From: Actinoallomurus vinaceus
GTDB taxonomy: Bacteria > Actinomycetota > Actinomycetes > Streptosporangiales > Streptosporangiaceae
DNA: 64,000 nucleotides
Reading direction: 5' to 3'
Assembly: GCF_039542055.1 (NCBI RefSeq)
Contig: NZ_BAABHK010000005.1
Span: forward strand, 372,001 to 436,000
The translations under genes were made by a program, and so were the position numbers. Shown piece by piece: positions 8,438 to 16,752 of the stretch. Numbering within the stretch: position 1 is the stretch's first letter; every line of letters begins with the position of its first letter. A model generated the notes under the pieces. That model made no database searches. It was given only the letters and a program-made list of their open reading frames with translations, and was not told the origin of the DNA.

Positions 8438-8457
8438 ATGCGTCGGATTCTTCGTAC
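8425..8457 (+). repeat. Start-region repeat, copy 1 (GH59 gene)
   Basis: The ribosome site, ATG and first six codons (CTGGAGCCCCGCCATGCGTC...) are nearly identical to 10914-10947 before and in the GH27 gene. The only differences are one inserted C and one silent T/C. Both genes therefore encode MRRILRT. Confidence 0.85.
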
Positions 8458-10909
8458 TTTCGGCATGCCGGCCGTCAGCGCCGGCCACGTCCCGCCACCC
8501 GCCACCCCGGCGGTCGCCGCGCCTATCGCGCCGAGGCGAGGGAACGGGAACCGCGGTCGTCCCGCCCTCGCCCTGTCCACCGTTCTCCTGCTTTTCGCCG
8601 CGCTTCTCCTCGGCGTTGGTCGCGCCGAGGCGGCGATCGCGAACAGCCAACTGCTGAATCCGGTCTCGGGAAAGTGCCTGGATGTTACCGGTAACACCAG
8701 CACTGACGGGACCCAGGTGGAGATCTGGACCTGCAACGGCGGCGCCAACCAGCAGTGGACGTCGACGGCCGCGAACGAACTGCGCGTGACGATCGGCGGG
8801 GTGACCAAATGCCTCGACGCGTCCGGGCAGGGCACCTCCGACGGCACCAAGGTCGTCATCTGGACGTGCAACGGCGGCGCGAACCAGCAGTGGAACCTCG
8901 CCTCCGACCAGACCATCGCCGGCGCCCAGTCGGGCAAGTGCCTGGACGTCAACGCGGGCGGCACGGCGGACGGCACGATCGTCCAGCTGTGGACGTGCAA
9001 GACGCCCGGCGACAACAACCAGAGGTGGATTCCGCCGAGCACCTCGACCAGCCTGACGATCAACGGAACCGGGAGCGGACGGGTCTTCGACGGCGTCGGC
9101 GCGATCAGCGGTGGAGGCGGTAACAGCCGGCTGCTGATCGACTATCCCGAGCCGCAGCGTTCCCAGATCCTGGACTACCTGTTCAAGCCCGGCTACGGCG
9201 CGAACGTCCAGTTGCTCAAGCTGGAGGTAGGTGGTGACGCCAACTCCACCGACGGCGCGGAGCCCAGCGTCGAGCACACCCGCGGCGCCGTGAACTGCGA
9301 CGCCGGGTACGAATTCTGGCTGGGCGAGCAGGCCAAGGCGCGTAACCCCGACATCAAGCTGTACGGGCTGGCGTGGGCCGGTCCGGGCTGGATCGGTGGC
9401 GGCGACTGGTGGTCCCAGGACGCGATCGACTACCTGATCACCTGGCTGGGCTGCGCGAAGAGCCACGGTCTCACCGTCGACTACCTCGGTGGCCGCAACG
9501 AGAAGGGTCACGACAAGACCTGGTACGAGAACCTCCACCAGGCACTCGCCGACCGCGGATACGGCAACGTCAAGGTCGTCGGCGACGACACCGGCTGGAG
9601 CGTCGCCGACGACATGGCAGCCGACCCGGCCTTCAACGCGGCCGTCGACATCGTGGGCGTCCACTACCCGTGCGGCTACCTCTCCGACTCGACGACCTGC
9701 AACTCGACCGCGAACGCGCTTGCCACCGGCAAGCAGCTGTGGGCGAGCGAGAACGGCTCCCTCGATATCGACGGCGGTGCCGCCGCGCTGATCCGCTCCA
9801 TCACCAGGGGCTACATCGACGGCCGGATGACCGCCTACCTCAACTGGCCGCTGATCGCCGCCCTCACGCCCAACCTGCCCTTCGCCACCGTCGGGCTGGC
9901 GGTCGCGCCGTCGCCCTGGTCCGGCTCCTACCGGCTCGGCAAGGAGACGTGGGCGATGGCGCAGGTCACCCAGTTCGTCAAGCCCGGCTGGCGGTTCATC
10001 GACTCCGCGAGCGGATACCTCGGCGGCGCCCGCTCGAACGGCAGTTACGTCACCCTGAAGAACGGCGCCGACTACAGCACGATCGTCGAGACGGCCGGCG
10101 CGAGCACCGCCCACACCCTCAGCGTCGCGGTCACGGGTGGCCTGTCCACCGGCACCGTCCACGTGTGGGCGACGAACCTGAACTCGGGCGACTACTTCAT
10201 CAAGCAGCCCGACATCACGCCGTCCGGCGGCGGCTACCAGCTCACCCTCCAGCCCGGTTACATCTACACGCTCACGACCACGACCGGGCAGGCGAAGGGC
10301 ACCGCCACCGGCCCCGCCCAGCACGCTCTCGCCATCCCGTACCGCGACGACTTCGACGCGTACGGGCAGGGCACCGAAGCCAAGTACGTATCCGACATGC
10401 AGGGCGCCTTCGAGGTACGCGCCTGCCTGAACGGCCGCAGCGGCAACTGCGTGCAACAGGTCGCGCCGGTCAAGCCCATCGAATGGCAGGGGGACAGCGA
10501 CGCGTACGCCCTCGTCGGTGACACGACCTGGACGAACTACACGGCCTCGGTCGACGTCGACCTGCAGCAGGCCGGGACGGTCAAGCTGATCGGCCGGGCG
10601 GGCGCCCAGTCCCGTCCCCAGGATCGGCAGTCCGGCTACGAGTTCCGTGTGGGCGACGGCGGCTCGTGGACGCTCGGCAAGCGCGACACCGGCGGCACCT
10701 TCACGACGCTGGCGAACGGGACGACCACCGCCCTCGGCCTCGGCCGCTGGCACACGCTGGCCCTCAGCATGCAGGGCAGCACCATCACCGCGAAGCTGGA
10801 CGGCGCCACCCTCGGCACGGTCACCGACGGCACCTACACCTCCGGCCAGGTCGGCTTCGGCGTCGCGGGCTACCAGACCGACCAGTTCGACAATCTCTCG
10901 ATCAGCTAG
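8438..10909 (+). CDS. Secreted GH59 beta-galactosidase (galactocerebrosidase-like) with N-terminal ricin-B lectin
   Basis: An 823-residue exported enzyme. The ~66-residue signal region has a long basic pre-segment and a hydrophobic core (ALALSTVLLLFAALLLGVG) ending at AEA. A ricin-type beta-trefoil (CBM13) follows at about residues 67-198, with three repeats carrying QxW motifs. The GH59 catalytic barrel comes next; the probable acid/base is Glu355 in GGRNEKG and the nucleophile Glu438 in LWASENGS. A C-terminal beta-sandwich (about 600-823) is typical of GALC. GH59 removes beta-galactose from galactosyl-lipids or glycans. The start has CTGGAG seven bases upstream. The GH27 gene follows 18 bp downstream, so both are probably cotranscribed. 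Confidence 0.88.
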   Translation: MRRILRTFGMPAVSAGHVPPPATPAVAAPIAPRRGNGNRGRPALALSTVLLLFAALLLGVGRAEAAIANSQLLNPVSGKCLDVTGNTSTDGTQVEIWTCNGGANQQWTSTAANELRVTIGGVTKCLDASGQGTSDGTKVVIWTCNGGANQQWNLASDQTIAGAQSGKCLDVNAGGTADGTIVQLWTCKTPGDNNQRWIPPSTSTSLTINGTGSGRVFDGVGAISGGGGNSRLLIDYPEPQRSQILDYLFKPGYGANVQLLKLEVGGDANSTDGAEPSVEHTRGAVNCDAGYEFWLGEQAKARNPDIKLYGLAWAGPGWIGGGDWWSQDAIDYLITWLGCAKSHGLTVDYLGGRNEKGHDKTWYENLHQALADRGYGNVKVVGDDTGWSVADDMAADPAFNAAVDIVGVHYPCGYLSDSTTCNSTANALATGKQLWASENGSLDIDGGAAALIRSITRGYIDGRMTAYLNWPLIAALTPNLPFATVGLAVAPSPWSGSYRLGKETWAMAQVTQFVKPGWRFIDSASGYLGGARSNGSYVTLKNGADYSTIVETAGASTAHTLSVAVTGGLSTGTVHVWATNLNSGDYFIKQPDITPSGGGYQLTLQPGYIYTLTTTTGQAKGTATGPAQHALAIPYRDDFDAYGQGTEAKYVSDMQGAFEVRACLNGRSGNCVQQVAPVKPIEWQGDSDAYALVGDTTWTNYTASVDVDLQQAGTVKLIGRAGAQSRPQDRQSGYEFRVGDGGSWTLGKRDTGGTFTTLANGTTTALGLGRWHTLALSMQGSTITAKLDGATLGTVTDGTYTSGQVGFGVAGYQTDQFDNLSIS

Positions 10910-10913
10910 CCCT

Positions 10914-10947
10914 CTGGAGCCCCCGCCATGCGTCGGATCCTTCGTAC
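10914..10947 (+). repeat. Start-region repeat, copy 2 (GH27 gene)
   Basis: This is the second copy of the 33/34-base start cassette described at 8425-8457. The identity stops after the seventh codon, so the cassette, not the genes, was shared or converted. Confidence 0.85.
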
Positions 10948-12985
10948 CCTCATCGTGCTGGCCGTCGGTGCGGCCGGCCTGATCTCCCCGCCCGCCAGAG
11001 CGGCCACCCCCGTGACGCCCACCGCGACCCCGCCGATGGGCTGGAACAGCTGGAACCACTTCGGCTGCGACATCAACGAGTCCCTGATCAAGGGCATCGC
11101 CGACTCGATGGTCGCGAACGGCCTGGACAGGCTCGGCTACAAGTACGTCAACATCGACGACTGCTGGATGGCCTCGAACCGCGACTCCAGCGGCCATCTC
11201 CAGGCCGACCCGACCCGCTTCCCGTCCGGTATCAAGGCCGTGGCCGACTACGTCCACGGCAAGGGCCTCAAGCTCGGCATCTACGAGTCCGCCGGTACGG
11301 CCACCTGCGCGGGCCGGCCGGGCAGCCTCGACCACGAGACCACCGACGCCGCGAGCTTCGCCGACTGGGGCGTCGACTACCTGAAGTACGACAACTGCAA
11401 CAACCAGGGCCGGCCCGCCGCCCAGCGCTACAAGACGATGGGCGACGCGCTGAAGGCCACCGGCCGGCCCATCGTCTACAGTCTGTGCAACTGGGGGGAG
11501 GACTCGCCCTGGCTGTTCGGCCCGGGCACCGGCGGCAGCCTGTGGCGGACGACCGGCGACATCAGCGACTCATGGTCCAGCATGACCTCGAACCTGGACC
11601 AGCAGGCCGGGCTCGAGCCGTTCTCCCACCCGGGAGCCTGGAACGACCCGGACATGCTCGAGGTCGGCAACGGCGGCATGACCGACACCGAGTACCGCGC
11701 GCACTTCTCGCTGTGGGCACTGCTCAACGCCCCGCTGATCCTCGGCAACGACCTGCGCTCGATGAGCGCCGCGACCAAGGCCATCATCACCAACCCCGAC
11801 GTCGTCGCGGTCGACCAGGATTGGGGCGGCTCCCAGGGCCGCCGGATGCGCGACCTCGGCGGCGGCCTGCAGGTGTGGGCCAAGCCGATGTCGGACGGCT
11901 CGGTGACGACCGTGCTCCTCAACCGGTCGGCGTCGGCCGCCACCGTCGCGACCAGCGCCGCCGAGCTCGGGCTGGGCGGATCCAGTTCGTACGGTCTCAG
12001 GGACCTGTGGAGCGGGACCACCTCGACCACATCGGGGACCATCTCATCGAGCGTGCCGAGCCACGGCGCGGTCATGTACCGGGTCACCCGCGCCGGGACC
12101 TCGCAGGCCGCCCAGGCCGCCGGCACCTACCAGGTCAGCGACCTCACCTGGCTGGCCTCGAGCAACGGCTGGGGCCCGGTGGAACGCGACCGCTCGAACG
12201 GCGAGCAGGCCTCCGGCGACGGGAAGACGCTCACCATCGGCACGACGACGTACGCCAAGGGCCTGGGCGCGCACGCCGACTCGGCCGTCCACCTGTGGCT
12301 CGGCGGATCCTGCAGCCGGTTCACGGCGGACGTCGGGATCGACTCCGAGGTCGGCTCCGGCCACGGCAGCGTCCGCTTCGCGGTGTACGGCGACGGCCGG
12401 CTGATCGCCTACACCGACGTGAAGTCCTACGGCGCGGCGACCCGGCTCGTGGCCCCGGTGGGCGGCGCCCGTACGCTCGAACTGCGCGCGACCGACGCCC
12501 GCGACGGCATTAACTACGACCACGCCGACTGGGGCAACGCCTCCATCACCTGCGGCGCCGCGGGTACCGCCCGCGGCGTCACCTGGACGACCTCGTCCAA
12601 CGGCTGGGGCCCGGCGGAACACGACCAGTCCAACGGCGAAACGGCCGCGGGCGACGGCCAGGTGCTCAACGTGGGCGGCGTCGACTACCCGTCCGGCATC
12701 GGCACCCACTCGCAGGGCGACATCACGGTCGACGTCTCCGGCTGCACGCGCTTCACCGCCGCCGTGGGCATCGACGCCGAGACGGCGGGGAAGGGCAGCG
12801 TGAGCTTCACCGTGACCGCCGACGGGACGACACTGGCCTCGACCGGCACGCTGACCTCCGGCGCCGCCACGACCGTGGACGCCGACGTCACCGGGCACTC
12901 GACCCTCCACCTCGTGGTCGGTGACGGCGGTGACGGAACCTCCTACGACCATGCCGACTGGGCAGGTGCGCGGCTCGTCTGCTGA
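10928..12985 (+). CDS. Secreted GH27 alpha-galactosidase with two NPCBM domains
   Basis: A 685-residue exported enzyme with a 25-residue signal peptide (ending PPARA). The GH27/melibiase barrel starts at TPPMGWNSWNHFGC. The nucleophile is Asp155 in YLKYDNC and the probable acid/base Asp211 in WRTTGDISDSW. A small C-terminal sheet domain follows. Two tandem NPCBM carbohydrate-binding domains then occur (about 400-550 and 555-685), each with a SSNGWGP motif and ending near YDHADWG/A. It cleaves terminal alpha-galactose from oligosaccharides or galactomannan. It shares start context and probably a transcript with the GH59 gene, suggesting joint degradation of galactose-decorated material. The last 43 bases overlap the convergent dgdR gene. 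Confidence 0.9.
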   Translation: MRRILRTLIVLAVGAAGLISPPARAATPVTPTATPPMGWNSWNHFGCDINESLIKGIADSMVANGLDRLGYKYVNIDDCWMASNRDSSGHLQADPTRFPSGIKAVADYVHGKGLKLGIYESAGTATCAGRPGSLDHETTDAASFADWGVDYLKYDNCNNQGRPAAQRYKTMGDALKATGRPIVYSLCNWGEDSPWLFGPGTGGSLWRTTGDISDSWSSMTSNLDQQAGLEPFSHPGAWNDPDMLEVGNGGMTDTEYRAHFSLWALLNAPLILGNDLRSMSAATKAIITNPDVVAVDQDWGGSQGRRMRDLGGGLQVWAKPMSDGSVTTVLLNRSASAATVATSAAELGLGGSSSYGLRDLWSGTTSTTSGTISSSVPSHGAVMYRVTRAGTSQAAQAAGTYQVSDLTWLASSNGWGPVERDRSNGEQASGDGKTLTIGTTTYAKGLGAHADSAVHLWLGGSCSRFTADVGIDSEVGSGHGSVRFAVYGDGRLIAYTDVKSYGAATRLVAPVGGARTLELRATDARDGINYDHADWGNASITCGAAGTARGVTWTTSSNGWGPAEHDQSNGETAAGDGQVLNVGGVDYPSGIGTHSQGDITVDVSGCTRFTAAVGIDAETAGKGSVSFTVTADGTTLASTGTLTSGAATTVDADVTGHSTLHLVVGDGGDGTSYDHADWAGARLVC

Positions 12986-13926
12986 TCTCCACCTGGCACC
13001 GCCCGTGCCTCGGCTGCGGCCAGGGCACGGGCGGCCCGGTGCTCTGGGTCGTGGCGTAGTGCGTCGAGGACGACGTTGACCGCCGCCCGCGGCGGTGAGC
13101 CGCGGCGGATCGCCGCGGTGATGGTCCGGGTGACCGGGGCGGCGAGGCGGCGGGTGACGACCCGGTACCGCGGGTCGACGGCCAGGCCGGGCAGCAGCGC
13201 GATGGAGAGACCGGCCTCGACGTGCTGCATGGTCATCATGTAGTTGCTGAAGCGGCACACCACCCGTGGCTCGAACCCGGCTTCGCGGCACAGGCGGGTG
13301 GCCAGGCTCGCCATGTAGGACCCGGGGATGTCGAACGTCCATGCCTCGTCCGCGAAGGCGGCCAGGTCGGCCGGGCCACGGCCCGCGGCGGGGTGGCCGG
13401 GCGGCGCCACCAGCACGATCGGGTCGGTGGCCAGCGGCACGATGTCGAGGTCGGGCCCCAGCGGCTGCTCGACGAAGTCCGTGGTCGTGATGATCACGTC
13501 GACGTCGCCCACGCGGAGGGCGGGCATGCTCGCGTGCGGTTCCAGCTCCAGCAGTTCGACGTCGAGATGCGGGTACGCCTCGGCGAGCCGGGTGACCGCC
13601 GGGACGGCCAGGCTGTGGATCGCGCTCTGGAACACGCCCAGCCGGACCAGCCCGGCCGGTTCCTCGCCGAGGCCGCGCAGCTCCGCCCCGACCGCGGTCA
13701 TGTGGTCGAGGATCTCCCGGGCTCGCCGCGCCAGGATCAGCCCGGCCGGGGTGAGCCGCACCCGTCGCCCGGTGCGTTCGAGCAGCCGGGTGCGCGTCTC
13801 GGCCTCCAGCACGGACAGTTGCTGGGAGACGCTCGACGCGCTCAGGTTCGCGGCCTGGGCGACCGCGCGTACGGTGCCCAGCGTGTCGAGCTGAACCAGC
13901 AGCCGCAGCCGCCATGGGTTGAACAT
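12943..13926 (-). CDS. dgdR: LysR-type regulator, probable DgdR
   Basis: A 327-residue LysR protein. The winged helix-turn-helix is at residues 1-60 (LDTLGTVRAVAQAANLSASS, VSQQLSVLEAETRTRLLERT); the periplasmic-binding-like effector domain follows. It is transcribed away from the decarboxylase gene with 87 bp between starts, the arrangement of dgdR-dgdA in Burkholderia cepacia, where DgdR represses dgdA and responds to 2-methylalanine. The orthology is inferred from this arrangement. The ATG at 13926 is the family start; the longer upstream frame is antisense to dgdA and not real. Its 3' end overlaps the convergent GH27 gene by 43 bp. Confidence 0.75.
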   Translation of the reverse strand: MFNPWRLRLLVQLDTLGTVRAVAQAANLSASSVSQQLSVLEAETRTRLLERTGRRVRLTPAGLILARRAREILDHMTAVGAELRGLGEEPAGLVRLGVFQSAIHSLAVPAVTRLAEAYPHLDVELLELEPHASMPALRVGDVDVIITTTDFVEQPLGPDLDIVPLATDPIVLVAPPGHPAAGRGPADLAAFADEAWTFDIPGSYMASLATRLCREAGFEPRVVCRFSNYMMTMQHVEAGLSIALLPGLAVDPRYRVVTRRLAAPVTRTITAAIRRGSPPRAAVNVVLDALRHDPEHRAARALAAAEARAVPGGDQQTSRAPAQSAWS

Positions 13927-13947
13927 CACGCGACCATTGTGCGGTTT

Positions 13948-13968
13948 TTCCGAACAGGACGGCCGGAA
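13948..13968. promoter_or_regulatory. LysR-type inverted repeat between dgdR and dgdA
   Basis: TTCCG and CGGAA flank an 11-base spacer inside the 87-bp divergent region. The arm and spacer geometry fits a LysR recognition site (T-N11-A type), so it is the best candidate for autoregulation and control of dgdA. Confidence 0.5.
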
Positions 13969-14013
13969 TCGTGAGATGGACGTGTCGCTCGGCGGGCTCT
14001 TACGGTCGAGGAC

Positions 14014-15348
14014 ATGACCGCTCCGACCTCCGCCCCGTCCTCCACCGAGACCTTCTGGGCCGACGCCGACCGGCACCTGGTGCGTTACGCCGGTGCCGGC
14101 GAGTTCACCCGCGAGATCATCGAACGCGCCGCCGGGAGCTTCCTGTACACCGAGGACGGCCGGAAGATCCTCGACTTCACCTCCGGCCAGATGAGCGCGA
14201 TCCTCGGCCACTCGCATCCGGAGATCGTGTCCACGGTGCGGGAGCAGGTGACCAGGCTCGACCACCTCTTCAGCGGCATGCTGAGCCGTCCGGTCGTCGA
14301 CCTCGCCCGGCGGCTGGCCGACACGCTGCCGCCTCCCTTGGAGAAGGCACTGCTGCTGACCACCGGGGGCGAGTCGAACGAGGCCGCGATTCGGCTGGCC
14401 AAGCTCGTCACCGGCAGGCACGAGATCGTGTCCTTCGCCCGCTCGTGGCACGGCATGACACAGGCCGCGGCGTCCGCCACGTACAGCGCGGGCCGTAAGG
14501 GCTACGGCCCGGCCGCGCCCGGCAACTTCGCCATCCCGGTGCCCAACGCGTACCGGCCCGACTTCACCACCGCCGACGGTGAGTTCGACTGGCGGCGGCA
14601 GCTGGACTTCGGCTTCGAGCTGATCGACGCCCAGTCCGTCGGCAGCCTCGCCGCCTGCATCGTCGAGCCCATCCTCAGCGCGGGCGGGATCATCGAACCG
14701 CCCGAGGGTTACTTCGCGGCACTGCAGGAGAAATGCCGCGAGCGCGGCATGCTGTTGATCCTCGACGAGGCCCAGACCGGCCTGTGCCGCACCGGCGACT
14801 GGTACGCGTTCCAGCGCGACGGCGTCGTCCCCGACATCCTCACGCTGTCGAAGACCCTCGGCGCGGGGCTTCCGCTCGCGGCGGTGCTGACCAGCGCCGA
14901 GATCGAGGAGGAGGCCCACGACCGCGGCTTCCTGTTCTTCACCACCCACGTCGCGGATCCGATGATGGCCGCGGTCGGCAACACCGTCCTCGACGTGCTG
15001 ACGCGGGACCGGCTGGACGACCGCGCCGCCCGGCTCGGCGCCTTCCTGCGTGACGGCCTCGAGCAGATCGCGCGGCGGCACCCGGTGGTCGGGGACGTAC
15101 GCGGCCGCGGCCTGCTGGCCGGGCTGGAACTCGTCGCGGACCCCGAGGGCCGACGCGGCTCCGATGAGCTCGGTGCGCTGGTCACCCGGCGCTGCCTGGA
15201 GCTCGGCCTGCACATGAACATCGTGCAGCTACCGGGCATGGGCGGCGTGTTCCGGATCGCGCCGCCGCTGACCGCCACCGAAGCGGAGATCTCACTCGGC
15301 CTGGCCATCCTCGACCAGGCCATCGGCGACGCGACCACCCTCACCTGA
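14014..15348 (+). CDS. dgdA: 2,2-dialkylglycine decarboxylase (PLP-dependent, class III aminotransferase fold)
   Basis: A 444-residue PLP enzyme that decarboxylates 2-methylalanine or isovaline and passes the amino group to pyruvate, giving acetone or butanone, CO2 and alanine. It tracks the known Burkholderia cepacia enzyme closely. Gln59 in FTSGQM, Trp145 in SWHGM, Asp251 in DEAQTG, the Schiff-base Lys280 in TLSKTLGAG and Arg414 in VFRIAPPLT correspond to its Gln52, Trp138, PLP-binding Asp, Lys272 and Arg406. The distinctive LDHLFSGMLSRPVVDLA and MNIVQLPGMGG blocks are present. The ATG at 14014 follows a GTCGAGGAC leader. Its divergent LysR neighbour supports the assignment. Generic class III aminotransferases lack this residue set. 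Confidence 0.88.
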   Translation: MTAPTSAPSSTETFWADADRHLVRYAGAGEFTREIIERAAGSFLYTEDGRKILDFTSGQMSAILGHSHPEIVSTVREQVTRLDHLFSGMLSRPVVDLARRLADTLPPPLEKALLLTTGGESNEAAIRLAKLVTGRHEIVSFARSWHGMTQAAASATYSAGRKGYGPAAPGNFAIPVPNAYRPDFTTADGEFDWRRQLDFGFELIDAQSVGSLAACIVEPILSAGGIIEPPEGYFAALQEKCRERGMLLILDEAQTGLCRTGDWYAFQRDGVVPDILTLSKTLGAGLPLAAVLTSAEIEEEAHDRGFLFFTTHVADPMMAAVGNTVLDVLTRDRLDDRAARLGAFLRDGLEQIARRHPVVGDVRGRGLLAGLELVADPEGRRGSDELGALVTRRCLELGLHMNIVQLPGMGGVFRIAPPLTATEAEISLGLAILDQAIGDATTLT

Positions 15349-15363
15349 GGCCGCAGCCCTCCG

Positions 15364-15440
15364 TCAGGCGATCGCGGAGCGCAGCGCCGGCAGGACGTCG
15401 TCGGCGAGGCGCTCGGCCTGCGAGCGGGCGCGCGGATGCG
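15364..15440 (-). pseudogene. Orphan C-terminal tail of an LLM oxidoreductase
   Basis: Reading the minus strand into the TGA at 15366-15364 gives RARSQAERLADDVLPALRSA then IA. This resembles the very end of luciferase-like monooxygenases (ERLADDVLPALR). No start, barrel or other domain is attached. It appears to be a remnant left between dgdA and the methyltransferase gene. The short match keeps confidence low. Confidence 0.35.
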
Positions 15441-15617
15441 GTCCTGACCGCCCTGACCGATCCGCAGGGCACCTGACGGCCGTCGACGGAGTCAGGGTGA
15501 CGAGCCGCTCCATCAGGATGCGGAGCGCCTTCCGCGCCGATTCGGAACGGCCCGCGGTCCTACGAGAACGGTGATCGGCTACAGTCGGCGCGGCGATCGG
15601 CGTGCTGACGGAGGCGG

Positions 15618-16364
15618 ATGATGGCGACAGCGGTCCGGCGTGGCTCGTACGGGGTGGACGCGCCGTACGTCCTGTTCGGCCTGGCGTGCGGTGCGGTGGG
15701 GTTCGTGTTCGCCGGCTTCGGCGCCGAGATGGGCCCCGGTATCGCTCTCGCCTCGGTGTTCTTCCTCCTCGCCGTCGTCATGGCCGTGAGCTCCGCGCTG
15801 TACCTCAACGCGACGCGGCGCGGGAAGTTCCAGGTGTGGTCGGAGATCCTCGACGAGCTCGCGCTGCGCGGCGACGAGCAGGTGCTGGATCTCGGCTGCG
15901 GGCGGGGCGCGGTGCTGCTCATGGCCGCGGAACGGCTCACGACGGGCCACGCGGTCGGCGTCGACCTGTGGCGCACGGTCGACCAGTCGGGCAACGCCCT
16001 CGACGTCACCGAGCGCAACAGCGTCGCGGAGGGCGTCCGCGAACGGGTCGAGCTGCGGACCGGCGACATGACGGAGTTGCCGTTCGGCGACGGGGAGTTC
16101 GACGTCGTCGTCTCCAACCTCGCCATTCACAACATCAAGTCGTCTGAGGGACGCGCGCGGGCGATCGACGAGGCGGTGCGCGTGCTCCGCCCGGGCGGCC
16201 GCCTGGTGATCGCGGACATCGTCGCCGCCTCCGCGTACCAGCGCCGTCTCACCGAGCTCGGCGTGGCCGACGTCCGCGTCCGTCCCCTCGGCCCGCGGAT
16301 GTGGTGGGGCGGACCGTGGATGGGCACCCGCCTCGTCAGCGCCACCAAACCGGCCGACTCCTGA
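15618..16364 (+). CDS. Membrane-anchored SAM-dependent methyltransferase
   Basis: A 248-residue protein. Two transmembrane helices lie at about residues 17-35 and 42-62 (VLFGLACGAVGFVFAGFGAE; GIALASVFFLLAVVMAVSSA). A class I methyltransferase domain follows, with motif I at VLDLGCGRGAVLLMA, acidic motif II at VGVDLW, motif post-I RTGDMTELPF and FDVVVSNLAIHN. It probably modifies a lipid-soluble or membrane-bound acceptor at the inner face. The start is ATGATG at 15618/15621 with ACGGAGGCGG upstream. It is monocistronic; the substrate is unknown. Confidence 0.8.
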   Translation: MMATAVRRGSYGVDAPYVLFGLACGAVGFVFAGFGAEMGPGIALASVFFLLAVVMAVSSALYLNATRRGKFQVWSEILDELALRGDEQVLDLGCGRGAVLLMAAERLTTGHAVGVDLWRTVDQSGNALDVTERNSVAEGVRERVELRTGDMTELPFGDGEFDVVVSNLAIHNIKSSEGRARAIDEAVRVLRPGGRLVIADIVAASAYQRRLTELGVADVRVRPLGPRMWWGGPWMGTRLVSATKPADS

Positions 16365-16398
16365 CGGACCCCGTTGGTACGGCGCGCGCCATGGTCGA

Positions 16399-16689
16399 TC
16401 ACGAGGTATGGCGGTCCAGGTACTCGATCAAGCCGACCTCGCTGTGTCGAAGCCGGTCCCGCTCCTCGGCCGGGAGGGCGGCCAGCGCATCGGTGAGCGC
16501 CTCACGGCGCGACACATGGACCATGGTTCCGGTGTAGACGTGGCAGCCGGAGCACCAGGAGAGCCCGATGCAGCGTTCGTAATTCGGCGACTCGACCGGG
16601 TGGTAGCGGTACACATACGAGCGTACGGCCATGCCACAGGCAGCGCACACCCCACGATCGCCATCACGGATGAAGCTCGACAGGTCCAC
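16399..16689 (-). CDS. Small zinc-ribbon-like hypothetical protein
   Basis: A 96-residue protein with two Cys-x-x-Cys pairs (GVCAACG and WCSGCH) about 30 residues apart plus flanking His residues, suggesting one structural zinc site. The C-terminal 40 residues form an acidic helical tail (TDALAALPAEERDRLRHSE). It starts at GTG 16689 with a weak AAGG site. No family name can be given. It may be cotranscribed with the acetyltransferase gene 63 bp upstream on the same strand. Confidence 0.6.
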   Translation of the reverse strand: MDLSSFIRDGDRGVCAACGMAVRSYVYRYHPVESPNYERCIGLSWCSGCHVYTGTMVHVSRREALTDALAALPAEERDRLRHSEVGLIEYLDRHTS

Positions 16690-16752
16690 CTTGAGCCAGC
16701 GCTGTGGACGGCGCCGGCCGTGCGCTCTTCAATTCGCCATATGCGCATTGTG

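Noticed and set aside
8177..11335. 1052-codon open frame on the minus strand under the GH59 gene
   Set aside because: It is antisense to a gene with signal peptide, lectin and GH59 catalytic motifs. Its translation is Gly/Val/Arg/Ala-rich with no domain, as expected for a mirror frame in high-GC DNA.
12943..15213. 756-codon minus-strand frame that would extend dgdR upstream
   Set aside because: Only the part from 13926 downward has LysR features. The rest is antisense to dgdA, whose motifs are unambiguous.
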